DNA of 41,383 bases from Acidobacteriota bacterium. GTDB lineage: Bacteria; Acidobacteriota; Blastocatellia; Pyrinomonadales; Pyrinomonadaceae. A program made the translations under genes and the position numbers. Below the pieces are notes generated by a model. That model was not told where the DNA came from. It saw nothing but the letters and a program-made list of their open reading frames with translations, and made no database searches. The stretch is taken from contig JAFAVK010000060.1 of the NCBI GenBank assembly GCA_019242475.1, forward strand, positions 1 to 41,383. The letters are read 5' to 3'. Shown here piece by piece: positions 25,718 through 35,188 of this stretch (its first letter is position 1; every line of letters starts with the position of its first letter).

Positions 25718-25890
25718 GAATAAGGCGTCTGAAGCCGGGAGCGCGGGCATCCTTGCCCGCCATGAGCGCGTGAGCGCGAAGGCCGTGAGACTTTACACCT
25801 CAAGATTGAGAGGTGAAGGGGTCGGAAGCGTGCTGCGCACGCTTTGGCGGGCAGGGATGCCCGCGCTCCCGGCGACGGCCGGCCTTATTC
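25718..25890. repeat. 173-bp palindromic (MITE/BIME-like) element
   Basis: Outer 9-bp inverted repeats (GAATAAGGC at 25718-25726 with GCCTTATTC at 25882-25890) flank inner 29-bp inverted repeats (25734-25762 with 25845-25873, one mismatch). Each inner arm is itself a hairpin, GCGGGCA-N4-TGCCCGC. The centre holds two more small hairpins (AAGCGTG/CACGCTT and CACCTC/GAGGTG). It has no coding capacity. It resembles REP/BIME-type or MITE-type dispersed elements and sits between the small gene's terminator and the MBL-fold gene. Confidence 0.75.
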
Positions 25891-25907
25891 AGATTTGCCA
25901 GTCAGTA

Positions 25908-26864
25908 TTACGGCCGGCGGTAGACTTCGCGGCCGTCCGATGAGAGTTCGAGGGCGAGCTTGTTTTCGGAGTGGGCGAGGTCGAGGTGGGCGACCGCTTC
26001 GGAGACGGCGAGGAAGCGGTGCACGTCGGTCGAGCCGGGGAAGAGTTGTTGGGCGATCTCCCAGGCGGTGGCGCCGGTCTTGGGGATGAGGCGGATGATG
26101 TCTGATTGACGTTCGTTGATGGCGCGGAGGTAGCGGTGGAAGAGTTCTTCGTAGTCTTCGACGGCGTCGCCGTGGCCGCCGTAGACGAGCGTGGGGTGGA
26201 GCGAGCGCAGGCGCGCGAGGCTGACGAGGTATTCGGCCAGCGAGCGGAAGCGGCGCGCGGGGTCTACGGGGTCGGGCGAGAGCACCGGGTTGGGCGTGAT
26301 GCGCTTGAGCACGCAGTCGCCGGCGATGACGGTGCGGTCGGCCTCGCGCAGGAACGAACACGACCCGGGCGTGTGGCCGGGCGTGTGGACGACGCGCAAA
26401 GAGCCGCGCTCGAAATTGATCTCGTCGTCGTCCGACAGCTCCGCGTGCTCGTGGTCTTCGAGCGCGTCGGCGAAGCGGCGGACGCCCTCGTACATGCGGC
26501 GCATCTCCGCGACCTCTTCCGCCGGCACGCCCGCGCGCTCAAGCAACGCACGGTTCTCGCCGTACTCCAGGCGACCTGCGCGGTGCCCCGTCTCCCAGCC
26601 GTGGACGAAGACTTCGGCCTCCTTCGCCTCGTCTCTTAACTGCTTCGCCAGGCCGCAGTGGTCTTCGTGCGCGTGCGTCAGCACGATGCGCCTGATGTCC
26701 GAGACGCGGACGCGCGCCCGCCTCAAACCCTCCCGCAGCGCCTCAAGCGCCTCCTTCGTCTTCGGCCCCGTGTCGATGAGCGTCAGAGGCTCCTCCGCGA
26801 TGAGGTAGCAGTTGACCGGCCCCACGTAGAAGGGCGTCGGCACGGAGATGGGGATGATGCGCAT
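25908..26864 (-). CDS. MBL-fold metallo-hydrolase with C-terminal winged helix (LACTB2-like)
   Basis: The product is 318 residues. Metal-binding motifs of the metallo-beta-lactamase fold are visible: LTHAHEDHCG (HxHxDH) at about residues 62-71, HTPGHTPGS for the second His, GDCVLK for the bridging Asp, and GGHGD for the last His. Residues about 245-318 form a small winged-helix-like domain (TGATAWEIAQQLFPG) typical of LACTB2-type hydrolases and related ribonucleases. It would hydrolyse a thioester, phosphodiester or similar bond; the substrate is not known. Its start lies 132 bp downstream of the fadE stop on the same strand, separated by two heptamer-repeat blocks, so it may be read through from the fatty-acid operon or transcribed alone. 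Confidence 0.9.
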   Translation of the reverse strand: MRIIPISVPTPFYVGPVNCYLIAEEPLTLIDTGPKTKEALEALREGLRRARVRVSDIRRIVLTHAHEDHCGLAKQLRDEAKEAEVFVHGWETGHRAGRLEYGENRALLERAGVPAEEVAEMRRMYEGVRRFADALEDHEHAELSDDDEINFERGSLRVVHTPGHTPGSCSFLREADRTVIAGDCVLKRITPNPVLSPDPVDPARRFRSLAEYLVSLARLRSLHPTLVYGGHGDAVEDYEELFHRYLRAINERQSDIIRLIPKTGATAWEIAQQLFPGSTDVHRFLAVSEAVAHLDLAHSENKLALELSSDGREVYRRP

Positions 26865-26872
26865 GATTAGAA

Positions 26873-26904
26873 AGTAGGCAGTAGGCAGATGGCAGTAGGC
26901 AGTT
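26873..26904. repeat. Heptamer repeat (CAGTAGG family), site C
   Basis: CAGTAGG/CAGATGG units of the same order as site B lie just upstream of the MBL-fold start. They are in inverted orientation to site D at 26963-26996, so the two can pair as a stem with a roughly 58-nt AT-richer loop. Confidence 0.85.
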
Positions 26905-26962
26905 CAGAGAGCCGCTGTCAAAAGCTACGGATTAATCCTTCAACATAATTAACGCGGGGCGC

Positions 26963-28784
<1,822 letters not shown>

Positions 28785-28810
28785 AGTTTGCTCCTTTCAG
28801 ACGCTTTTGC

Positions 28811-29989
28811 TTACAGCCTTTCAAAAATTCCCGCGGCGCCCATGCCGCCGCCGACGCACATCGTGACCATCCCGTAGCGGCCGCCGCGGCGTTCGAGTTC
28901 GCGCAATATCGAAGCCGTGAGCTTCGCGCCCGTGCAGCCGAGCGGGTGGCCGAGGGCGATGGCGCCGCCGTTGACGTTGACGCGCTCGGGGTCGAGGCCG
29001 AGCGTCTTGATGACGGCGAGCGATTGCGCGGCGAAGGCTTCGTTCAGTTCGATGACGTCGATCTCTTCGAGCTTGAGGCCGGCGAGCTTCAAGACCTTCG
29101 GGATGGCGTGGACGGGGCCGATGCCCATCTCCTCGGGCGGGCAGCCGGCCGTGGCGTAGGCGACGAAGCGCGCCAAAGGCTTCAGATTGAGTTGCCGCGC
29201 GCGCTCGTCCGACATGACGACCGCGGCCGCCGCGCCGTCCGACATCTGCGAGGCGTTGCCGGCCGTGATAGTCCCCTTCGCGTGGAAGGCCGGGCGGAGT
29301 TTGGCAAGCCCCTCTTCCGAAGTGTCGCGGCGCACGCCCTCGTCCTTCGTGAAGGTGACTTCGCGCGTCGTCTTCTTCCCCTTCTCGTTCAACTCCTCTA
29401 ACGTGACTTGCAAAGGCACGATCTCGTCTTCGAACTTCCCCGCGTCCTGCGCGGCGGCGGCGCGTCGATGTGATTGCAGCGCGAAGGCGTTCTGCTCCTC
29501 GCGCGTGACCTCGTACTTGCGCGCGACGTTCTCGGTGGCGAGCCCCATGTTGAGGTAGAAGTCCGGGTAGTGCTCGACGAGGTACGGATTGGGCCGGATG
29601 ATGTGGCCGCCCATCGGGATGAGCGACATCGTCTCAAGGCCGCCCGCGACGACCACCTCCGCGCCGCCCGAGCGGATGCGGTCGGACGCGATGGCGATGG
29701 ACTGAAGGCCGGAGGAGCAGAAGCGGTTGATGGTCATCGCGGAGGTTTCGACGGGGAGGCCGGCGCGGATGGCGGCCGCGCGCGCGACGTTCATGCCCTG
29801 CTCGGCCTCCGGCATCGCGCAGCCCATCACCACGTCTTCGATCTCCGACTTCTCCAACCCTTCGGCGCGGCGCACGGCCTCCTCGATGACGGCCGCGCCC
29901 ATCTCGTCCGGCCGCGTGTTCTTCAGAGTCCCCTTCGGGGCCTTGCCGACCGCCGTGCGTACGGCGGAGACGACGACTGCTTCTCTCAT
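28811..29989 (-). CDS. fadA: 3-ketoacyl-CoA thiolase (acetyl-CoA acyltransferase)
   Basis: The product is 392 residues. It performs the last step of beta-oxidation, cleaving 3-ketoacyl-CoA with CoA to release acetyl-CoA. The nucleophilic Cys is in [12 protein letters not shown] at about residue 91. The catalytic His is in [17 protein letters not shown] at about 349, and the second Cys is in TMCVGGGMG at about 379. It lies between ybaK (upstream) and fadE, in an arrangement matching the Bacillus fadNAE operon apart from the ybaK insertion. Confidence 0.96.
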   Translation of the reverse strand: MREAVVVSAVRTAVGKAPKGTLKNTRPDEMGAAVIEEAVRRAEGLEKSEIEDVVMGCAMPEAEQGMNVARAAAIRAGLPVETSAMTINRFCSSGLQSIAIASDRIRSGGAEVVVAGGLETMSLIPMGGHIIRPNPYLVEHYPDFYLNMGLATENVARKYEVTREEQNAFALQSHRRAAAAQDAGKFEDEIVPLQVTLEELNEKGKKTTREVTFTKDEGVRRDTSEEGLAKLRPAFHAKGTITAGNASQMSDGAAAAVVMSDERARQLNLKPLARFVAYATAGCPPEEMGIGPVHAIPKVLKLAGLKLEEIDVIELNEAFAAQSLAVIKTLGLDPERVNVNGGAIALGHPLGCTGAKLTASILRELERRGGRYGMVTMCVGGGMGAAGIFERL

Positions 29990-30016
29990 GAATAACCTCT
30001 TGTTAAATCAGATGCT

Positions 30017-30502
30017 CTAAGCGCCCTTCTCGATGGCGACTTCCACTTCCTCGGCGTGCAGGACTTCCTTCAAGACCTTCGGGTCAATCGAGACGAGGAA
30101 GCCGCGCTTGCCGCCGTTGATGTAAATGACGGGCAGCTCAAAGATCGTCCGCTCGGCGTAGACGTGCAGATGCGTGCGCGTGCCGAAGGGGCTCGTGCCG
30201 CCGACGAGGTAGCCGGTGTGCTTCTGCGCCTCCGCGAAGTCGCACGGGTGGACGGCCTTCACCCCCATGTGCCGCGCGAGCTGCTTGGTCGAGACCTCGC
30301 GGTCGCCGTGCATCAGGACGAGGAACGCCCTCTTCCCATCCGCCTCCATCACGAGGGTCTTGACGACCGCGTGCTCGTCCACGCCCAAAGCCTCCGCCGA
30401 ATGGCTCGTCCCGCCCCGCTCCACGTAGTCGTAGAGGTGCGGCTCGAACTCGACCTTCTTCTCGCGCAGAAGCCTCACGGCCGGCGTCACGGGGTAATCC
30501 AT
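30017..30502 (-). CDS. ybaK: Cys-tRNA(Pro)/aminoacyl-tRNA deacylase, YbaK/EbsC family
   Basis: The product is 161 residues, the usual length. YbaK proteins remove wrongly attached amino acids, typically Cys from tRNA-Pro, in trans. Family features are VTPAVRLLREKKVEF at the N-terminus, VVKTLVMEADG with the conserved Lys, the GGTSPFG loop, and a closing FLVSIDPKVLKEVL. It lies 6 nt after the fadN stop and 27 nt before fadA, so it is embedded in the fatty-acid operon; that placement is unusual. Residues near the active pocket look intact. Confidence 0.93.
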   Translation of the reverse strand: MDYPVTPAVRLLREKKVEFEPHLYDYVERGGTSHSAEALGVDEHAVVKTLVMEADGKRAFLVLMHGDREVSTKQLARHMGVKAVHPCDFAEAQKHTGYLVGGTSPFGTRTHLHVYAERTIFELPVIYINGGKRGFLVSIDPKVLKEVLHAEEVEVAIEKGA

Positions 30503-30508
30503 GGTTCA

Positions 30509-32917
30509 CTAATTCCTGAGCGGCTTGCCGGTCTTCAGCATGTGCGCGATGCGCTCCTGCGTCGGGCGCATGCCGCACAGGCTGAGGAACGCCTCGCGCT
30601 CGAGGTCTAAGAGGTACTGCTCGGAGACGCGCGTCTCGTGGTTGAGGTCGCCGCCGGTCAGAATCCGCGCCAGCTTCTCGCCGATGACCGCGTCGTGTTC
30701 GGAGATGAAGCCGCCGCGCTTCAACTGGTGGATGCCGAGCTTGATGGTCGAGAGCGCCGCGTTGCCGAGCGCGAGCACGTCGGTGCGCTGCCGCGGCTGC
30801 GCGTAGCCGACCGACGCCAGCGCCAGAACCTCCTGCTTCGCGTCGGCGACGAGGCGGTCGGCGTTCATCGAGTAGGAGTCCTCTTCGCGCAGGAAGCCGA
30901 GCGCCTTCGCCTCGGCCGCGGAGGTCGCCACCTTCGCCATCGCGACGGTCTCGAACGCGCGCTTGACGAAGGGGAACGGGTCGGCCTCCGTCACGCCCGG
31001 CGGGATGGAGTCGAGCGCGCGCACCAGCATCTCCTTCGTCCCGCCGCCCGCGGGGATGAGTCCCACCCCGACCTCGACCAACCCGATGTACGTCTCGGCC
31101 GCGGCGCGCGCGCGGTCGGCGTGCAGGGTCATCTCGCACCCGCCGCCGAAGGTCATCTGGAAGGGCGCGACGACCACCGGCTTCGGCGAGTAGCGCAGGG
31201 ACATCGTCGCCTGCTGGAAGGCGCGGATGGCTAAATCAAGCTCGTCCCAGTCCTCCTCCTGCGCGCCGAGCAGGACGAGCATCAGGTTCGCGCCGACCGA
31301 GAAATTCTGGCCCTGATTCCCGACGACGAGGCCGACGAAGTTCTTCTCGACTTCCGCCAGCGCCGTCTTCAACATCTGCAACGTGTCGCCGCCGATGGAG
31401 TTCATCTTCGAGTGGAACTCCAGGCACGCCACGCCGTCGCCCAAGTCCAGCAGCGACGCGCCCGCGTTCTTCCTGATGACGCCCGTGCGGTCTTTCAGAG
31501 ACTTCAACACGATGACGCCCGGCTGGTCTGCCACGGGCCTGTACTCGCCCGACTCGAAGTCGAAGTAGGAGTCTCGGCCCGCCTCGCTCTTGTAGAAGGA
31601 GGTCGCGCCCGCGTCGAGCATCCTCTGCACGTTCGACGGAATCGCCGTCCCTTCCTCTTTCCACCTGGCGACGACCTTCTCGACGCCGACCGCGTCCCAG
31701 GCTTCGAAGACGCCCAGCTCCCAGCCGAAGCCCCACTTCATCGCGCGGTCAACTTCGACGACCGTGTCGGCGATCTCCGGGATGCGGTTCGCGGCGTAGG
31801 CGAAGACGCGCGAGGAGGTCTTCCAAAGGAACTCGCCCACGCGGTCTTTGCCCCAGAAGAGGGACTTGACGCGCGCCCTCGTGTCCTCGACGTTCTTCGC
31901 CGCTTCGAGCGAGGGGAACTTGGCCTTCTGCGGCGGGCGGTATTCGAGCGACGCCACGTCGAGCGTCCAAATCTCCCTCTGCTCGCCGCCCCCGCGCTTC
32001 TGGTAGAAGCCGCCCTTCGTCTTGTCGCCGAGGATGCCCTGATTGACCATCCGCTCGACGAACTCCGGAAGCTTGTAGACCTCGCGCTCCTCGTCTTCGG
32101 GGACGGCCTCGTAGAGGTTGCGCGCGACGTGCGCGAGCACGTCCAGGCCGACGAGGTCGAACGTGCGGAAGGTGGCCGACTTCGGCCGCCCCAACGCCGG
32201 GCCGGTGATTTTGTCCACCTCTTCAATCGTGAAGCCGCCCTCGGCCAGCACGCCCAGAGTCACCAGCGCGCCGTAGGTGCCGACGCGGTTGGCGATGAAG
32301 TTCGGCCTGTCCTTCGCCACCACCACGCCCTTGCCTAAGCGTTGGTCGAGGAAGCCGTAGACGGAGCAGGAGACTTCGGGCTTCGTCCACTCGGTGCGGA
32401 TCAGCTCGACCAGGTGCAGGTAACGCGGCGGGTTGAAGAAGTGCGTGCCGAGGAAGTGCGCGCGGAAGTCTTCCGAGAAGCCTTCGGCGAGCTGGCGGAT
32501 GGGGATGCCGCTCGTGTTCGAGGCGACGACCGAGCCGGGCTTGCGGAACTTCTCGACCCGCTCGAAGAGCTTGCGCTTGATGTCGAGCCGCTCGACGACG
32601 GCCTCGAAGACGATGTCGCAGTCCTTGAGGCGCGGCAGGTCGTCCTCGAAGTTGCCCGGGGTGACGAGCGCCGCCGCGCCCGGGGTGAAGAAGGCGGCGG
32701 GCCTGGCCTTCTGCGCCGCCTCGAGCCCCGCGCGCGCGACGCGGTCGCGCACCTCTTTCGACTCCAGCGTCAGCCCGCGCGCGTGCTCCTCCGCGGTCGG
32801 CTCCTTCGGCACGATGTCCAGGAGCAGCGTGGGGATGCCGGCGTTGGCGAGGTGCGCGGCGATCTGCGCGCCCATCGTGCCCGCGCCCAGAACGGCGGCC
32901 TTTTCGATCCGAAGCAT
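30509..32917 (-). CDS. fadN: Bifunctional 3-hydroxyacyl-CoA dehydrogenase / enoyl-CoA hydratase (FadN-type)
   Basis: The product is 802 residues. The N-terminal Rossmann dehydrogenase domain opens with AVLGAGTMGAQIA at about 8-20 and has SNTSGIP and HFFNPP of the HAD family. The crotonase-like hydratase domain follows from about residue 490 (FSVGANLML, then GGGCEMTLHADR and GLIPAGGGTKEML). This order, dehydrogenase first, is that of Bacillus FadN and the reverse of E. coli FadB. It catalyses the hydration and oxidation steps of beta-oxidation. It is the first gene of the operon; its promoter carries a FadR-like operator. Confidence 0.95.
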   Translation of the reverse strand: MLRIEKAAVLGAGTMGAQIAAHLANAGIPTLLLDIVPKEPTAEEHARGLTLESKEVRDRVARAGLEAAQKARPAAFFTPGAAALVTPGNFEDDLPRLKDCDIVFEAVVERLDIKRKLFERVEKFRKPGSVVASNTSGIPIRQLAEGFSEDFRAHFLGTHFFNPPRYLHLVELIRTEWTKPEVSCSVYGFLDQRLGKGVVVAKDRPNFIANRVGTYGALVTLGVLAEGGFTIEEVDKITGPALGRPKSATFRTFDLVGLDVLAHVARNLYEAVPEDEEREVYKLPEFVERMVNQGILGDKTKGGFYQKRGGGEQREIWTLDVASLEYRPPQKAKFPSLEAAKNVEDTRARVKSLFWGKDRVGEFLWKTSSRVFAYAANRIPEIADTVVEVDRAMKWGFGWELGVFEAWDAVGVEKVVARWKEEGTAIPSNVQRMLDAGATSFYKSEAGRDSYFDFESGEYRPVADQPGVIVLKSLKDRTGVIRKNAGASLLDLGDGVACLEFHSKMNSIGGDTLQMLKTALAEVEKNFVGLVVGNQGQNFSVGANLMLVLLGAQEEDWDELDLAIRAFQQATMSLRYSPKPVVVAPFQMTFGGGCEMTLHADRARAAAETYIGLVEVGVGLIPAGGGTKEMLVRALDSIPPGVTEADPFPFVKRAFETVAMAKVATSAAEAKALGFLREEDSYSMNADRLVADAKQEVLALASVGYAQPRQRTDVLALGNAALSTIKLGIHQLKRGGFISEHDAVIGEKLARILTGGDLNHETRVSEQYLLDLEREAFLSLCGMRPTQERIAHMLKTGKPLRN

Positions 32918-32970
32918 AAAGGGGTTTTCGACTCCGAGACTTTCCGAGAATTCCCTACCGGGTCGGCCCC

Positions 32971-33000
32971 ATCATACTGAATGAGCATTCATTCAGGCAA
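32971..33000 (-). promoter_or_regulatory. fadN promoter with FadR-like (TetR-family) operator in the spacer
   Basis: On the minus strand, TTGCCT (33000-32995), an 18-bp spacer and TATGAT (32976-32971) form a promoter. The spacer and -35 edge contain the palindrome CTGAATGAGCATTCATTCAG (32977-32996), that is TGAATGA-N4-TCATTCA, the known operator pattern of the Bacillus FadR repressor that responds to long-chain acyl-CoA. Binding here would block RNA polymerase. No FadR gene is in the window. Confidence 0.8.
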
Positions 33001-33040
33001 GTTCGCCGGCGCCCCCGCCGCGGGAAATGTTCCGCCGTTC

Positions 33041-33112
33041 ATGTGTCAGTTCCAGCATAAAGTGTGAATTGACACATCATTAAGTGAGAAAAATTCTTAC
33101 ATAAAGTGTGAA
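33041..33112. repeat. Repeat cluster at the edge of the AT-rich block, transposon-end-like
   Basis: Two exact copies of CATAAAGTGTGAA (33056-33068 and 33100-33112, 44 bp apart) are accompanied by inverted ATGTGTCA (33041-33048) and TGACACAT (33070-33077). The cluster lies exactly where the GC-rich fad operon ends and the AT-richer defence block begins. Multiple short repeats with a TGTCA/TGACA edge are what Tn7/Tni-type element ends look like; no second end was found. The rest of the gap (32918-33295) shows only small hairpins. Confidence 0.5.
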
Positions 33113-33244
33113 CGCCAATCTATGGCAGTAATCGGGCTGGCTAGAATCTACTGATGGTGATTCGACTACTACATAGAGTTATCTGATAGGCGGTTACTCT
33201 TTCCGCCTAGTGGCTATTTTGGTGAGAGTACGTTGAAACTGAAC

Positions 33245-33273
33245 GGGCATGCTGTTATGAGACCAGCCTGCCC
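33245..33273 (-). terminator. Hairpin downstream of the ImmA/IrrE gene
   Basis: GGGC-AT-GCTG pairs with CAGC-CT-GCCC around a 9-nt loop. On the minus strand it follows the ImmA/IrrE stop by about 20 nt, with a weak T-containing tail (GTTCAGTTTC). It is a possible weak terminator. A second hairpin (TAGGCGG/CCGCCTA, 33187-33209) lies further on. Confidence 0.35.
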
Positions 33274-33295
33274 CTTCGTGAAGAGTTGGACTTCA

Positions 33296-33910
33296 TTACC
33301 CTGCTTTGACCCTAGTTGGGATTTTTAAAGTCCGTAGCCTAACATCTATAAAGGCTGGATTAACCTCGAAGGCGTTCGCCATCTTCTTTTTGGTCCACCC
33401 TGCGCGAACCGCAGACATGATGCATTGCGCTGGCATCAACAGCGCTCCAGCGAAGCGCCACGCCTGCCATTCAGGATTTCTGTATACCTTGATTTCATCC
33501 TGATCGTGCAGTGTCAGGTCCGAGTGCTTGTCATCATGCATGAACTTTAGAATGGCTTTGGTATGTCTGAACTCCTGAACATGCAGAACGCAGTGACCTA
33601 TCTCGTGCGCCTGGGTCGAGCGTAAGAAGCGCCTCTGATGAACTACTTCGTTCGCAGCGTCGGCCAGCTCCCGGGAGATGTAACACTTCATCTCCTCAAT
33701 ATCCGTGTAGCCGTATAGACCTTCACCTAAATACGGGTAATCCGGCTCTACTTCCGTCCTCTCTTTCAACTCGCAGTCAAAGAACCTTTCCACGTCAAAC
33801 GCAGTAACCATAGCCGCGGCTTGAGGCTGAAAGTCCCGGACGATCTCCAGCGCAATTGCCTCGATCTGCTCTCCGCTTCTGGCCTTGGCTAACGGTACGC
33901 GGTGTGTCAT
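33296..33910 (-). CDS. ImmA/IrrE-family metallopeptidase, divergent from the CBASS operon
   Basis: The product is 204 residues. The zinc-peptidase motif QAHEIGHCVLH is at about 101-110 (HEIGH at 102-106). A downstream Glu in PEWQAWRFAGALLMP (about 146-160) is the usual third zinc ligand of this family. The C-terminal helices (KKKMANAFEVNPAFIDVRL) resemble the small helical tail seen in ImmA-type proteins. These peptidases cleave a partner repressor. In CBASS loci, CapP is an ImmA-like peptidase that cuts the CapH repressor. Here it is read away from the CBASS genes, from a shared upstream region. No intact XRE-type repressor is next to it, only a 147-nt open frame (33914-34060). It may also be unrelated to CBASS. 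Confidence 0.85.
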   Translation of the reverse strand: MTHRVPLAKARSGEQIEAIALEIVRDFQPQAAAMVTAFDVERFFDCELKERTEVEPDYPYLGEGLYGYTDIEEMKCYISRELADAANEVVHQRRFLRSTQAHEIGHCVLHVQEFRHTKAILKFMHDDKHSDLTLHDQDEIKVYRNPEWQAWRFAGALLMPAQCIMSAVRAGWTKKKMANAFEVNPAFIDVRLRTLKIPTRVKAG

Positions 33911-33913
33911 AGG

Positions 33914-34060
33914 TCATTCTTGCCGTGAGGCTTCCTCAATCAATTTTTCTAGTTGTTCGTCCGATAGGTTTTTTGCCCGGGCGAGGAGGTCGGACAGTCG
34001 GCTACTACGAAGAAGACCGGCGCAGGACGCGCTAGGGGTGATTCTTCGCCAGTCGTCCGG
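33914..34060 (-). pseudogene. Possible remnant of a regulator gene upstream of the ImmA/IrrE gene
   Basis: A minus-strand frame of about 48 codons ends in a TGA only 3 nt before the ImmA/IrrE start, as in a tightly coupled pair. Its end reads LSDLLARAKNLSDEQLEKLI and then EEASRQE, a helical pattern like the C-terminal tail of XRE-type repressors paired with ImmA proteins. It has no ATG, GTG or TTG near its beginning and is preceded by a stop. Either the N-terminal HTH was lost at a junction with the CBASS genes, or this is a chance frame. Confidence 0.35.
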
Positions 34061-34105
34061 TTACCGTCACGTGCCATCAAGGACAAGACGAGGCTCTTTC
34101 TTTGC

Positions 34106-35188
34106 GTGCGCGCAAGCGGACGTTGCGAATTCGACGGCTGCAACACATACCTGTTCGAGCACCACCTTACCCACGCCGAAGAGAACTTTTCCCAGATGGC
34201 GCACATCGTCGCCTTCAAGCCCGACGGGCCGCGTGGGGGCGCGACTCCGCGCCCGAAAGACATCAACAACATCGACAACCTGATGCTTCTGTGCCCGTCC
34301 TGTCATCATTTGATTGACGAGCGGCCAGCGGAACACCCCCGCGAAGTCTTGGAAAAGTACAAGAAAAATCACGAGGAGCGCATCCGCAGGCTCACCGACA
34401 TCAAGCCCGACAGCAAGACGACCGTGGTGCAGTTGAAGTCCCGCGTGGGTAAACAGGTGGTCGCCATCCCGGCGCCCGAAGTTTACAAGGCCATATCCCC
34501 CCGCTACGCCGAAGACCCCCAGGGCGTCGTCATCGACCTGACCAACATAGACGGTCAGGACGGGGCTTTCTACACGGCGGCGATGCGCACCATCGAGCGC
34601 AGGGTCGAGATTCTCTACGAGCCCGGGATGGAGGTGGACAAGACACGTCACATCTCCCTCTTCGCCCTAGCCCCTATCCCGCTGCTCATCTTTCTCGGCA
34701 GTAAGCTGAGCAACAAGGTGGCGGTCGAGCCGTATCAGCGCCACCGCGACACGGAGGACTGGGTCTGGAACGCGGACGGCGAGCCCGCCGAGTATAAGTT
34801 TCACAGACTGCGGGAAGGCACGGACAATACCAGCGTGGCTCTCCTGATATCGCTGAGCGGCTCGACTCACCTTTCTGATCTGCCGGCAGAGATAGACGAA
34901 AGATTCTTCATATACGAGATCACCCTCGCAGCCGGCACTCCGCGCCCGGGTTATTTACGGATGCGCGAGGACTTGGCCCGTTTCAAAGATGTGTATGAGG
35001 AAGCACGCAGTTCCATCCGACGGGATCATGCGGGACTCACGGCCCTGCATCTCTTCCCTGCGGTTCCGGCACCCATCGCGGTGTTATGCGGCCGCGAGCT
35101 ACTACCTAAAGTCGATCCCGCTCTTATCGTCTACGACCGCGATAAGAACAGCGGGGGCTTTCAACAGATTTTGAGGGTGAACGAGTGA
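34106..35188 (+). CDS. cap5: CBASS effector: HNH endonuclease fused to SAVED domain (Cap5-like)
   Basis: The product is at least 360 residues. The HNH part spans residues about 1-75: CEFDGC (Cys7, Cys12), MAHIVAF (His33), NIDNLMLLCPSCHH (Asn58, Cys63, Cys66, His67/68). Residues about 150-360 match the SAVED fold that binds cyclic oligonucleotides (VVIDLTNIDGQDG, ALAPIPLLIFLGSKL, ALHLFPAVPAPIAVLCGREL). In known Cap5 systems, ligand binding assembles the protein and turns on DNA cleavage, killing the infected cell. GTG 34106 is the only canonical start, but homologous sequence extends upstream in frame (IKDKTRLFLC, 34076-34105). Either an ATC start or a 1-nt deletion after GTG 34071 is therefore likely. 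Its stop overlaps the CD-NTase ATG by one base. Confidence 0.88.
   Translation: MRASGRCEFDGCNTYLFEHHLTHAEENFSQMAHIVAFKPDGPRGGATPRPKDINNIDNLMLLCPSCHHLIDERPAEHPREVLEKYKKNHEERIRRLTDIKPDSKTTVVQLKSRVGKQVVAIPAPEVYKAISPRYAEDPQGVVIDLTNIDGQDGAFYTAAMRTIERRVEILYEPGMEVDKTRHISLFALAPIPLLIFLGSKLSNKVAVEPYQRHRDTEDWVWNADGEPAEYKFHRLREGTDNTSVALLISLSGSTHLSDLPAEIDERFFIYEITLAAGTPRPGYLRMREDLARFKDVYEEARSSIRRDHAGLTALHLFPAVPAPIAVLCGRELLPKVDPALIVYDRDKNSGGFQQILRVNE

Noticed and set aside
34067..34651. Minus-strand frame of 194 codons opposite the HNH-SAVED gene
   Set aside because: It is antisense to a gene with clear HNH and SAVED features and coupled translation, and has no motif of its own.
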